Shown: positions 31,201-40,300 of the stretch, one piece after another
How the letters are laid out: each line of letters begins with the position of its first letter
Numbering within the stretch: the first letter of the stretch is position 1
Assembly: GCF_002252155.1 (NCBI RefSeq)
Contig: NZ_NEFD01000001.1
Coordinates: 372,001 to 436,000 of the forward strand
Direction of reading: 5' to 3'
Length of the DNA: 64,000 nucleotides
Source: Wohlfahrtiimonas sp. G9077
Lineage (GTDB): Bacteria; Pseudomonadota; Gammaproteobacteria; Cardiobacteriales; Wohlfahrtiimonadaceae
Translations under genes and position numbers: made by a program
The notes under the pieces: generated by a model
Database searches by the model: none
The model's input: only the letters and a program-made list of their open reading frames with translations
Told to the model about the DNA's origin: nothing

Positions 31201-32147
31201 TTGCCCCAACGCAACCTAATGATGCACAACCAAAACCTGAGCCCATTTATAGCCCAGAAACGGTTGCTTATTTGTCACAACATGCAACCGCTAACCACAT
31301 GTTTAACTTAAAATTCCATGATCGTCTCTATTTACCGGGTGAAAATGGCGTTTGGGTTCATGCACAAGCAGGTTTTAATAAAATGCGTTCAAGTTTAACG
31401 CAAGATATTTCTGCCAAAATGGATTACTACACCATTCATATTGGTAAAGATTTGGTGGAAAACGAATTGTATCAATTTGGTGTAATGGCAGCTTATGGTC
31501 ATGCATCGGGGACAAGCCGCAATCATCGTCATGGCATCAAAGCAGATATGGATAGCAATGGTTTTGCCGTGGGTGTTTATGGTTCATACACGCCAACAGA
31601 ACATCGCTATGTTGATGCATGGGTACAATATGCTTATTTACGCAACAAAGTGACAGGAGAGAAATCTTCCTCAGAGAAATATAATTCAAAAGGTTTATTG
31701 GCCTCGATTGAAGCAGGTTATGCCTTTAATATTTCTGAAAACTCTTACTTCCAACCACAAGTGCAATTGACTTATATGGGCGTGAAGTCAGATCGCCATG
31801 AAGAAGCAAATGGCAATATTGTGACCAGTAATAGTGGTAATGTACAAATTCGTGTGGGTGCGCGTGTTTATGGAGATAAAACGCTCTTCAATGGCTCAAC
31901 AACGCCATATATGGAGCTCAACTATTTCCACAATACCAAACCATTTAAAGTGAATGTACAAAATGGCAATGGCATGACCACCATTAGCCAACAGAATGCA
32001 CGCGATATTTATCAAATTGAAGTGGGCTTTACCAGTCAATTGAATAAAGATCTTCGTTTAACGGGTGGCGTTTCTTATGCGCAAGGTAAAAAGAGACAAG
32101 ACTACCGTGATACAAAAGTGCGTTTAGATTTACGTTATAATTTCTAA
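28251..32147 (+). CDS. Autotransporter (type Va) with ESPR signal peptide
   Basis: A 1298-residue secreted or surface adhesin-like protein. The extended signal region MNKVFKIVWSMALNQWVVTS is followed by the classical hydrophobic core ending ANAFA (about residue 51). Residues 52-900 form a glycine-, asparagine- and threonine-rich passenger with repeated strand-turn patterns, likely a beta-helix. Three 11-residue proline-rich repeats (about 924-956) lead to a C-terminal beta-barrel (about 1005-1298, from YSPETVAYLSQH to the final RYNF). Four cysteines occur as two close pairs, RCEGTNTPASC and CDTRSSADTC, unusual for a passenger. No serine-protease motif is seen. It depends on BamA for insertion. 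Confidence 0.9.
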   Translation: MNKVFKIVWSMALNQWVVTSELGKSHQKSKSTTVKAAVAGVVALMGANAFAETKGINGFEGFKPAPQKGDLVILNNNQTQDVPSEHYKPASGVRYDEKISGDKNVYFGATDIQYKPILGAKDPSYDPYADHSGEPKYDHNGYLSPFSKGDRYGRDIHLVSNNGAENDFKGDIYVTPGVNLYIGDHQTASTNLLGQNNDMIVEGYTLVTIDNSTETLKNLTFKNNDSAKRIENTRCEGTNTPASCDNSYNGSNGDALGYDINHAYNNGMRPHDPIYDEGGGAFYIRDKANLTVTNNVEFSGSTPGAGADFNASSSRFTFQKETNFTNGSRLFASRSKGTLEGAANFNGHGAGLHANDESNIHITKETWKGGSDSSKDKGYNTVSTGSTISADHGIEFHNQSITINDGLSFVQEYIGTDPETGEYLYKINTSFPQRSEGYAKKSTLNVGTTNHKADFTLASGDNIFNVINSDVNVHGNFTAKDNDNLSFSMIHGALNVKDTISLSANDAELVIINSTIQANDFIVDNANKNEKSAFLGNTLDIAGDFTLTNHAQIYDASYFDGSNDDRKFNAPGLKSPEKYELTYDQLINFLKDDAAAAIDVDAAASLTANNVNMRNAAIYKTAGDVTVKSTMNVLDQAEFTATKGDINIGEQLAVTKGAKLATIDGNITLSDAKGSQVDGTLGIAEGKQFDLTAGNLIIDGQQYEFLGTLNVADGATLQFNGAADLTKESARFNNKGTITALSGAKLGQTLNDGSIHAYANSEFGHVTNNGIIQLAGANDNGTADRGKVTFNGNYIGNGGTLVFGAVNADNIKRNTTTDGAEVNPFDTTHKDLLIITGDASGNTNVIVQKIEGQFTDQGILLINVQGTSEATAFQLDPSRRVRSGVTDFTALEKRGNDWYLVGSTEFKPSIPWTPLEPANPIEKPEEPSKPVDPQPEEPSKPVDPQPEEPSKPVDPCDTRSSADTCAAPAPTPEEDEPQQDETPVAPTQPNDAQPKPEPIYSPETVAYLSQHATANHMFNLKFHDRLYLPGENGVWVHAQAGFNKMRSSLTQDISAKMDYYTIHIGKDLVENELYQFGVMAAYGHASGTSRNHRHGIKADMDSNGFAVGVYGSYTPTEHRYVDAWVQYAYLRNKVTGEKSSSEKYNSKGLLASIEAGYAFNISENSYFQPQVQLTYMGVKSDRHEEANGNIVTSNSGNVQIRVGARVYGDKTLFNGSTTPYMELNYFHNTKPFKVNVQNGNGMTTISQQNARDIYQIEVGFTSQLNKDLRLTGGVSYAQGKKRQDYRDTKVRLDLRYNF
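31020..31118 (+). repeat. Three 33-bp tandem repeats encoding PEEPSKPVDPQ
   Basis: Three in-frame copies (31020-31052, 31053-31085, 31086-31118) encode PEEPSKPVDP plus Q, Q and C. Copies 1 and 3 are nearly identical, and copy 2 differs at synonymous sites. The block links passenger and barrel and is likely to vary in copy number between strains. Confidence 0.9.
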
Positions 32148-32163
32148 ATTCCTGAAAACACAC

Positions 32164-32188
32164 AGCCCTTCTTTACGAAGGGCTTTTT
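32164..32188 (+). terminator. Terminator of the autotransporter gene
   Basis: AGCCCTTC / GAAGGGCT stem, loop TTTAC, five Ts; identical to the terminator after the tRNA-Gly genes. Confidence 0.92.
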
Positions 32189-32228
32189 ATTCTCTATCAT
32201 CTGAGCTTTCCATTGTAAGGATCAAACC

Positions 32229-32678
32229 ATGACCATTTGGGTGGATGCCGATGCGTGTCCAAAAGTGATCAAAGAGATTTTATACCGTGCGGCTAAACGC
32301 ACCTCAACCATGCTCTATTTAGTGGCGAACCAAAACTTATCCGTGCCCGCTTCCCCGTTCATCCGCTCTTTGACGGTGCCTCAAGGCTTTGATGTGGCTG
32401 ACCATGAAATTGTCGCACGCATCAATGCTGGTGAATTGCTCATCACGGCAGACATTCCACTTGCCGCCGATGCCATTGCAAAAGGTGCTTTGGTGATCAC
32501 ACCACGTGGCGAACCTTTAACGAAAGAGACGATTGGTTCACGTTTAAGTTTACGCAACTTTATGGATGAATTACGCTCAAGCGGCGTACAAACTTCAGGC
32601 CCACCGCCTTTATCACAAAAAGAGCGTCAACAATTTGCCAACGCGCTTGATCAATGGCTACAAATGCAACAGTCTTAA
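32229..32678 (+). CDS. yaiI: UPF0178 protein YaiI
   Basis: A 149-residue cytosolic protein of the YaiI/YqxD (DUF188) family, related to PIN-like or NYN folds. It opens [20 protein letters not shown], and has [20 protein letters not shown] with conserved acidic residues, [20 protein letters not shown] and the [10 protein letters not shown] tail. A nuclease-like activity is suspected for the fold, but no function is established. Its end overlaps the convergent next gene by four bases. Confidence 0.9.
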   Translation: MTIWVDADACPKVIKEILYRAAKRTSTMLYLVANQNLSVPASPFIRSLTVPQGFDVADHEIVARINAGELLITADIPLAADAIAKGALVITPRGEPLTKETIGSRLSLRNFMDELRSSGVQTSGPPPLSQKERQQFANALDQWLQMQQS

Positions 32679-33148
32679 CTGCCACTTGTCCCAAAATATT
32701 CATTATTCACCCAGCCGCGTTTATACAACTGACCACTGAATAAACGCCCAAGCACATAACCACAATAATGTTTAAATGTGTCTGAGATTTCATTTTTATT
32801 TTCAATTTCTGCATTTACCCCGATGTCCATCACGCCATTATCGTACATATCGATGGACATCTTAATGTTCACAGAATTGTTCCATTGTGTGCTACCGCCT
32901 GTATTGCTATTGGCATCGACAAAAACGGGCAATGACGTAATGAATGAATTCTCAACACACACAAACGTGGTACCAACACTTTTTAAAAAATGACCGATGA
33001 TCATTTTAACGCTTTTGGTAATGTCATTGAGTGCAGATTTATCATATTGCTGACCAATGGTGTGCGTCGCCATTCTTGTCCATTCTTGTGATGCTGTAAT
33101 CTCAGCAATTAAGCCATCGAGATCTTCATTATTCAAATGCATATGCAT
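32675..33148 (-). CDS. Unknown 157-residue protein beside the CRISPR array
   Basis: I do not recognise this protein. It starts [18 protein letters not shown], is predicted soluble and mixed alpha/beta, has a serine/asparagine-rich middle ([15 protein letters not shown]) and no signal peptide. The frame is open seven codons further up, but AAGGAG sits at correct spacing before the ATG at 33148. It converges on yaiI, and lies on the trailer side of the CRISPR array, with no cas-like features. Confidence 0.65.
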   Translation of the reverse strand: MHMHLNNEDLDGLIAEITASQEWTRMATHTIGQQYDKSALNDITKSVKMIIGHFLKSVGTTFVCVENSFITSLPVFVDANSNTGGSTQWNNSVNIKMSIDMYDNGVMDIGVNAEIENKNEISDTFKHYCGYVLGRLFSGQLYKRGWVNNEYFGTSGS

Positions 33149-33278
33149 AATATTCTCCTTAGTATTCATACGTTAAGTTATTTGATATCGTTATGACGAT
33201 TATTAGCACATTATATTTTTATGCTTATCTTTCATCTAATCGTGCAAACTATAACATTTATCAATTTTTCTGCAATTT

Positions 33279-34087
33279 TTTCTAAGCTGCCTATGCGGCA
33301 GTGAACGATCATGTGTTAGCTTTGTCTTGTTGTGCTTTTTTCTAAGCTGCCTATGCGGCAGTGAACAAATAGGCGCTGCATACTCAAAGATAATGAAGTT
33401 TCTAAGCTGCCTATGCGGCAGTGAACTGAATGAGATAGTGCTGCCCGTCGCGCTTCTCTTTCTAAGCTGCCTATGCGGCAGTGAACTGAAGTCTACGGCG
33501 TCAATTGCAATGTGGGTTTTTCTAAGCTGCCTATGCGGCAGTGAACGTGGTAGCCGTCCACTGCATCGACAAACATCATTTCTAAGCTGCCTATGCGGCA
33601 GTGAACACTTGCAGCAAGTCAAATTGATATTTTAGGCCTTTCTAAGCTGCCTGTGCGGCAGTGAACACTTGCAGCAAGTCAAATTGATATTTTAGGCCTT
33701 TCTAAGCTGCCTGTGCGGCAGTGAACTTTGCGTAATAAATCAGCGTTCCAATCGTAATTTTCTAAGCTGCCTGTGCGGCAGTGAACAAGCACGACGAATC
33801 AGAAATGCCAATGCGTTGTTTCTAAGCTGCCTGTGCGGCAGTGAACACCCTCTGCAATCACCTTGCAGAGACCAGCCGATTTCTAAGCTGCCTGTGCGGC
33901 AGTGAACAGACGCGTCTACGATTCTCAACCATGCTTGATTTTCTAAGCTGCCTGTGCGGCAGTGAACCGCCAAATTTAAACGAAACTACCTAGAGATTAT
34001 TTCTAAGCTGCCTGTGCGGCAGTGAACAAGGACGAAATAGCCCGTAAAATCTTTGCTGATTTCTAAGCTGCCTGTGCGGGAGCTAAT
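33279..34087 (-). CRISPR. Type I-F CRISPR array, 13 repeats plus one decayed repeat
   Basis: Thirteen 28-bp repeats start every 60 bases from 33279 (61 once), with 32-nt spacers and one of 33 (33847-33879). In crRNA orientation (minus strand) each repeat begins GTTCACTGCCGCATAGGCAG and ends CTTAGAAA, the I-F hallmark with a CTGCC/GGCAG stem cut by Cas6f. The six repeats from 33279 to 33606 have A at the fifth loop position where those from 33639 on have G (plus strand CTATGCGG versus CTGTGCGG). Spacers 33607-33638 and 33667-33698 are identical. The fourteenth repeat (34060-34087) matches over 20 bases and then has four changes in the last eight. By I-F orientation the leader should lie beyond 34087, where an integrase is found. 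The 130 bases before 33279 are AT-rich, with nothing recognisable. No cas gene lies in the window. Confidence 0.97.
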
Positions 34088-34220
34088 ACCCGTTTCCGCT
34101 CGTTTCCTAACGACTTTCACCAATTGATATACCGTTATTCTTAATATAACATTGTTTCCTTACATTTCTATCAATGTGTATAAATCACTAATTTTAGAGG
34201 GTATTCAAAAGGGTATAAAA

Positions 34221-35425
34221 ATGGCTAGAATTTCAAAACCATTAACCAATACACAAATTGCAAATGCAAAACCTAAAAACAAGTTATATCGCCTATATGA
34301 TGGCTATGGACTATGCTTAAAAGTTACTCCATCAGGCACAAAAATTTTTGAATATAGATACGTTAACCCAGATACAGGTAAAGAAGATACATTCATTATT
34401 GGACAATATCCACTCATCTCTTTAGCTGAAGCACGTACAAAACATAATGAACTCAGAAAATTAGTTGTTATTGAGAAGATAAATCCTAAAAACACAAATA
34501 ACAATGATTCATTTGAGCATATCTATAACGAATTCCATAAAATTTGGAGCCAATCCGTTATAAAAAAAATGCCAAGCAACAATATAACCTCATGTATACC
34601 TATTGTATGAAATATTTGGGTCATTTAAGCGTAAAAGATATTAAACCCCTTCATATCGTCAATGCATTGAAAGCTATTGAAGCTGCTGGATCTACAAGCC
34701 AAATTAAACGTGCAAAAACTGCCATCAGCAAAACATTCAAACATGCCGCAGGAAAAGGGCTCTGTAATAATAATCCAGTTGCTCTAATTAGTTTAGAATC
34801 TTTTAAACAGCATGTTGAACAACAACATCGAACCTTAAATCCTAAAGATATTTATAAATTACGAGAATTTATAAGTCATTCTAAAGCATCTTTAACAACA
34901 CGTATGGCCACAGAATTTACCCTAAGAACATGCTGCCGCATCCAAAACGTTGTGCAATTAAAATGGAGCTATATAGATACTCAAAAAAATATCATTAGTA
35001 TTCCAGCATCAATTATGAAGACCAGAGAACCACATCACATCCCTATTACCCCACAAATTCAAAATATTTTAGATATACAAAAAAATCAAAGTGAATATGT
35101 TTTTGCGTCTCATCAATCACATTTACGATCTACAACGCCAATCATGGCACTAAATACGAATAAGATTGAGACTTCTATTCATGGTTTAAGGCATCTAGCA
35201 TCAACCATCCTCAATGAAACAAAGAGATTTGATAAGGATATTATAGAGTCCATTCTAGCTCATACTGATAGCGATAAGATCAGAGAAACCTATAACAATG
35301 CCCAATACCTACATCTTAAAAGAGATGCCCTGCAATTCTGGAATGATTTCATTGATAAATGTATTGATGCAGAAAGTAACTTAAAAGCCCTAGAGGACGA
35401 AAACATCATCATTATTGATAGGTAG
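34221..35425 (+). pseudogene. int: P4-type tyrosine integrase, split by a -1 frameshift
   Basis: Two overlapping frames together make a full integrase of about 400 residues. Frame one (34221-34610) starts MARISKPLTNTQIANAKPKN, the DUF4102 arm-binding domain. Frame two (open to 35425) carries the SAM-like core-binding domain and the catalytic domain with FTLRTCCRIQNVVQLKW, HGLRHLASTI and RETYNNAQY, giving the arginine, HxxR and tyrosine residues. The shift is at eight As (34562-34569), readable as A AAA AAA; slipping back one base restores the frame exactly. It is either decayed, a sequencing indel, or translated by slippage. SD-like AAAGGG precedes the ATG. It is the left end of the prophage, directly beside the CRISPR array. 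Confidence 0.87.
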
Positions 35426-35439
35426 CCTATAAATGAATA

Positions 35440-35469
35440 AACCCGCCATAGTTTTCACTATGACGGGTT
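35440..35469. terminator. Hairpin between convergent genes
   Basis: A 13-bp stem AACCCGCCATAGT / ACTATGACGGGTT with one mismatch and loop TTTC, between the integrase stop and the convergent unknown gene. The T-run is poor on both sides, so it may be a weak or assisted terminator. Confidence 0.5.
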
Positions 35470-35489
35470 CCAGTTACCTATTGTATATA

Positions 35490-35966
35490 TCATAAACACT
35501 CATTTAAAATTAGTTCGCTTAAATCTAAAACCTTAAATATTGAAACAACTAGTTCTAGCTTTAATGTTAATGGTAAATTTTCATCATCACAGACTACCAA
35601 CACTTGAGCCTCATGCCGTAAGAAATTTATCCCCCGCTGTATAACAACTGGAGCTAATTTATGTTCACCTTCTAAATTCCCAATAGCCCAAAAAATTGCG
35701 TTATGCTTTTCTTCAACATTTTGAGAACAAGCAAAAATAACATTAAACCAAGATTCAAAAATATATTTCACATCATTGGGCTCAATATCTTCAGCTTTAT
35801 TGGTTAATCGTTCACTCCAATATTCCTTGTAATACTTCTCTACTAAATCTTTCGTAACCCCCTGTATACACTGATGTATTAAACAAATCTTTTTAATGTC
35901 TGGCTCTAACAGATCCGAAAAAATCTGTAGGCTTTCTATATTATTTTTTATTCCTGTAGCGATCAT
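35490..35966 (-). CDS. Unknown 158-residue protein next to the integrase
   Basis: Not recognised. A soluble, largely helical acidic protein with MIATGIKNNIESLQIFSDLL at the N terminus, a tryptophan-rich centre (EYWSERLTN, ESWFNVIFACSQNVEEKHN) and VLVVCDDENLPLTLKLELV near the end. A GTG four codons upstream (35978) is an alternative start; neither has a strong ribosome site. It is a single gene transcribed towards int, typical of prophage cargo. No function is inferred. Confidence 0.6.
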   Translation of the reverse strand: MIATGIKNNIESLQIFSDLLEPDIKKICLIHQCIQGVTKDLVEKYYKEYWSERLTNKAEDIEPNDVKYIFESWFNVIFACSQNVEEKHNAIFWAIGNLEGEHKLAPVVIQRGINFLRHEAQVLVVCDDENLPLTLKLELVVSIFKVLDLSELILNECL

Positions 35967-36141
35967 AATTCTATCCACTTCTTAAATAAATATAATTACA
36001 TTCTGTATAAAAGATAGCCATTTTGTAGCTGGGGCGTATTTTAATACAAAAATATTTTTTTACTAGCTTTCATCTATTTAAGAAATGTTCTGTAAATTTA
36101 AGATAAACACAAAATATGCAAACTTTTCATACAATAAAAAA

Positions 36142-36155
36142 TTGATTTATATCAA
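36142..36155. promoter_or_regulatory. FNR-type palindrome
   Basis: TTGATTTATATCAA is a perfect TTGAT-N4-ATCAA box, the FNR consensus, in the 240-base AT-rich gap before the unknown gene at 35490-35966. If used, that gene would respond to oxygen. In AT-rich DNA a chance match is possible. Nothing else is seen in this gap. Confidence 0.35.
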
Positions 36156-36216
36156 AAATTATACTTAAAGCACGGTGTTCATTTTTTATTCACTTGATTC
36201 AAAAAATCTTCATCAT

Positions 36217-36975
36217 CTACTGAAAAAGTAATACAACTTGAGTATAAATAGCTCCCAAACCAAAGACATCAAAAAATGCATGAGCCAACATAAATGGCAC
36301 TAATAAATTTGTTCTACGACGTATGAGAAGAAATACAACACCTAAAAGGGTGATGGCGATTGCACTATTTATGCCTTGATATGTATGAAAACTAAAACGA
36401 ATCACCAAACTATAAAGATACATCCAGCCAAAATATTGACGAGGAATACAAAATAATAAGCCTAAAAAGAAGATCTCTTCATAAAAGCCATTAAGCAAAG
36501 AAAACACTATTAAATTGGGCGTAATATGATTGTGTAATACATCACTACTAGCGGCATTTTCTACTGATTGTGCCAATAGATCAGGAGCATTCCATAAATG
36601 TACGCCCCAATCATAAAAGTATGTCGCCATATCTGAAGCACAGGCAAATAAAATTGCTAGTGGCACAGTGTAATAATTGACACGAAAATTTAGCTGTTTA
36701 AAGTCGAATCGCCGCACTAGCAAATATATACCTGCGATTGATAAACTCATCAATTCAAGTGCTATATCCCAATAGTGATTGGATTGAATGAAAGATAAAT
36801 CAAGCCCCGTTTGATCACCTACATTAGATAGATCTAAAAAGCTGATAGTGGATTGGATGATCGCTTGGCCAAAGAAAATAACCGTTAATACTAAAATATC
36901 CCAAATATTCAAATATGCATTTGTGAAGTATTTAGAACCATTCATTGAATCAATTCGCTTAGAGTTTACAACCAT
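36217..36975 (-). CDS. CPBP (Abi) family membrane protease-like protein
   Basis: A 252-residue membrane protein with about six to seven hydrophobic helices. The CPBP glutamate motif appears as FYEEIFFLGLL near residue 165, with histidine motifs RFSFHTYQG and MLAHAFFDVFG following, the order of CAAX-prenyl protease/bacteriocin-processing (Rce1-like) enzymes. The arginine usual in EExxxR is replaced by leucine here. Members in bacteria work in immunity to bacteriocins or unknown membrane proteolysis. It lies alone between the unknown gene and the STAND cassette, in prophage cargo. Start chosen as the first codon; the ATG ten codons in is possible. Confidence 0.75.
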   Translation of the reverse strand: MVVNSKRIDSMNGSKYFTNAYLNIWDILVLTVIFFGQAIIQSTISFLDLSNVGDQTGLDLSFIQSNHYWDIALELMSLSIAGIYLLVRRFDFKQLNFRVNYYTVPLAILFACASDMATYFYDWGVHLWNAPDLLAQSVENAASSDVLHNHITPNLIVFSLLNGFYEEIFFLGLLFCIPRQYFGWMYLYSLVIRFSFHTYQGINSAIAITLLGVVFLLIRRRTNLLVPFMLAHAFFDVFGLGAIYTQVVLLFQ

Positions 36976-37041
36976 CTAAATACATACCCATAAATCTTAG
37001 ACTTATAACTGATAACCATAAGAGATTTCAAGATATTGAAT

Positions 37042-37260
37042 CTAATTTGGCTGCAATATATAAACAAATAGTTTATATGCCAATGCTTGAATTTCTTCTT
37101 TATGTTGCTGAATAACACGCTTAATGTTAATCCATCCCCTTTTTCTAAACTCGGAAGGCAGTTATGTCAACACCTACCCTTTTAGCTAAATCAGCATAAG
37201 TGATGTTTATATCTGGCGGAAGCGGATGGAGTATTACACCGCCACAAAACGATCAATAAT
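37042..37260 (-). pseudogene. Remnant of a small DNA-binding-like gene
   Basis: The 384-base gap before the STAND gene holds two pieces of coding-like sequence in different frames on the minus strand. The first reads PPDINITYADLAKRVGVDIT, helix-turn-helix-like; the second continues LPSEFRKRGWINIKRVIQQH and EEIQALAYKLF up to a stop at 37042. Together they resemble a small phage regulator broken by a frameshift, with no start codon visible. The rest of the gap (37261-37359) shows nothing. Confidence 0.35.
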
Positions 37261-37359
37261 TGCTTTATTCTTTGTTTATCAAAAACATACTAAATTACCC
37301 TAAAACATAAAACTTTATGTGGTTGGATCTCTTTTGGTACAAAATGACCCTTTAAAATA

Positions 37360-40300
37360 CTATGGTAATGAAATTCTAATATCATATTTTTCATCTTTAA
37401 CATTTGGTGATACAAAGCCAAAAAAGTCAGCTAAGTAATTTAGCAATAAACTCTTTAAATTTTCATCATCAGTAATTTCCACATTTTCTAAACAAAAATG
37501 CTTTCGTAAACCATAAATAGACTGATGAATAAGGTAAAGAAACTCCTTTCCTTCCATATTCTTTTCAAATTCATATTGATTGTTAATTAGTATTATATCT
37601 GGAGTGCCAATCTCCTTCTTCTCCATATGAATAGATGAAACCTTTTCAAAAGAAAGTGCTATATATAAAATGGGAATCTGCTCCTTACAATATTCTTGCA
37701 ATTGTGGAGAATATAAAAAAAATTGTATTGGGCAAGAAATATTTGAAAAAATAAGTTTAGTCGTAATAAAGTCTGATATTTCATTAATAAAAAGAATCAA
37801 AGCAATCGCTAGTTTTTGACATATCAATTCATCTTCATAGACTGTTATTTGTAAATTAATTTTTTCAGATATTACTGTGGTGAGTATCACTGCTTCATCT
37901 ATTGTTCGATACGAAAAGAAACTCAATTTTTGAGATAATTCTTCATAAATAATATCAAGCTCATCTTGCCCTAACAGCTCCCTGGACTGTTCGATTATAA
38001 TCCCCAATAAACTATAAGAATACTTTATACCGCCAACTTTATTTATCATTAACTGTACAATTTCTAAGAAAAACTCTTTTCCTGCTTTGCTTTCTACTCT
38101 ATTGCAATAATTTACTAACTGAGATATCGCATCAACTGCATTTTGCTCACTAATGCCTTCTTGAGAAAGATATCTTGTAAATAAATTAACAGTATATTCT
38201 CTGATGGATACTTCCTCTGCATAAGAAATAATTATTTCCATGCAGTATGAAACATCTAAATTAATCCTCTCACAAAAAATCAATTGATTATTTATAAGAT
38301 CTTTTACTTTAACTTGATCATTTTCTGTATGATAAATCTTAATAGCCTCTGAAATCATTTTTTGATATGCATGTGCAAACATATCTATCTCAGCGTAATG
38401 AGTTGCGCTCATAATAAAACTTTCTGCAGAATCTTTTGATCTTCCTAACAATAATAAGGTTTCTGCTTTATGTTCTAAAGCTTTTGCCATTCCATAACGA
38501 AATTCTGACTCCTGACATTTTTTGTATGATTTATCAGAAAATTCTAAGCTTAGTGCATAATCACCTTCCAATCTTTTCTCAGCCGATAGAATCCAATATA
38601 TTCGTCCAACCTCTTTTAGTAAATTAGCCTCTAAAGCTTTACTAAGAGCTTCTTCATATATGTTTATAGCTTTTTCTTTATCACCAGAATCTCTAATTAT
38701 ATTTCCATAATTAATTAAATTAAGTACAACCTTGTCGCTTAACCCATATTTCTGACAGAATGCTATTGCTTGCTCACTGAACATTCTAGCTTTATCAAAA
38801 TCTTCTTTCTCTCTATATATATGCGCTAAAGTACTTAATGTTACTGTTCTAACGAGCAAAACATTTGGTGATTTATCTAGATACTCTAATAGTTTTAATC
38901 CATACTCTTCTGCTAAATCTAATTTCCCCTTTATTTGAGATAGACAGGAAACAAAGTTTGAACAACTCATAATTATGCCTTGTTGTTCACCCAGTTCTAC
39001 AAATAATTCATAAGCCTTTTTAGCTGTCTCTGCTCCTTTACGAAATTCTGAAAGATCCGTATATATTTTAGATATATTGCTCAGAACAAGAGGTTTTATC
39101 TCTTTAGAATATGTATCTAAATCATCAAAAATACGATCAACTATTTTTAATGCCTCTGAAATACAACCTATTTCTACATAATTAATTGCTTTGAATGTTA
39201 GAGCTGATACATATAGCTCGTGGTTCTCATGATTTAATAAATCTAGTGCCTTATCTACAAATTGTGTAGATTCATTTTTATTTCCTAGCAAATGGTGAAT
39301 ATGAAAAAAACAATAATATAAGTATCCCTCTTCAAAACTTGATTCAGCATACTCTTTTTTAATTTCCAAAAGCTCTAATGCAAATAATAAATCTCCAGAC
39401 TCTACTAAGTAAGGAACAACTGCAAAGGCATATTTTTCAATTTTCTCAGGCTGGTTCTTTCTTAACAGATAAGTAGCATGAATTATTTTTTTTTCTGATA
39501 AATAGTATTCTCCTAACTGCTTTTGATAGACCGATAGAATTCCATTCTTTTCTAACTTCTCATGAATGAACTCTTCAAGTGAAGGATGAAATATCTCTAA
39601 ATGCCCATCATTGTTTTTAACCAACTGATGAATTTCCTGAAGATCTTTTGCAACCTGTATTGGAGTTCTACCAGAGATTTGAATCAATTCTTTTATATTC
39701 ACATAAGAATATGAAATAGCAATAAATATTAATTTTTCTTGCTGAATCTCCGACAAATTATTCCAAATTTCATTTTGAAATGCTTGCAAATCTGGCGGAA
39801 TAGAATCTCTATTAAAATGAGAGTAATAAAAGAGATATAATGGATTCCCTTGAGATGAACTTATTAAATTATTTAAATCTAATTCACCAATAAAAATATC
39901 GTGACTCAATAAATATTGCCTAATTTCATCTTTTGTAAAAGAATTACAAGCATAAGAAGTAATTGGAAGATGCTCAAATAACTTATTATTTCTTACTAAA
40001 AAAAGGAAACTATTTTGGCCTTTTTCAAAACACATCAATTTCTCTGCTAACTCTTTACTTTGGTCACAATCATCAATAATAAAATGAATTTTAGACTGAA
40101 TTTCAAGCAAACAAACTTGCATCCATTCAAGTGCTTCCTCCAAATTTGTGATTTCTAATAAACTATCATTATTAATACCTCTAACTTTATTAATCAAATA
40201 CAATAAAACACTCAGAGATGATTTATTCTTTAAAGAGATATAAATAACTTTATCTGTAGTATTAGAAATTTGATATGCCAATGTACTTTTACCAATACCT

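Noticed and set aside
28251-32147. Autotransporter as SPATE or subtilisin-type protease
   Set aside because: No GDSGS or subtilisin triad motif is visible in the passenger.
33149-33278. AT-rich stretch as CRISPR leader
   Set aside because: A leader here would contradict the established I-F repeat orientation; kept only as an alternative explanation for the decayed repeat at the other end.
33236-33973. Open frames with repeated SLPHRQLRK or FLSCLCGSE peptides
   Set aside because: They are translations of the CRISPR repeats, not genes.
33307-34059. Self-targeting spacers against the prophage
   Set aside because: I compared spacers with the prophage by eye and found no match; a proper search with mismatches is still decisive.
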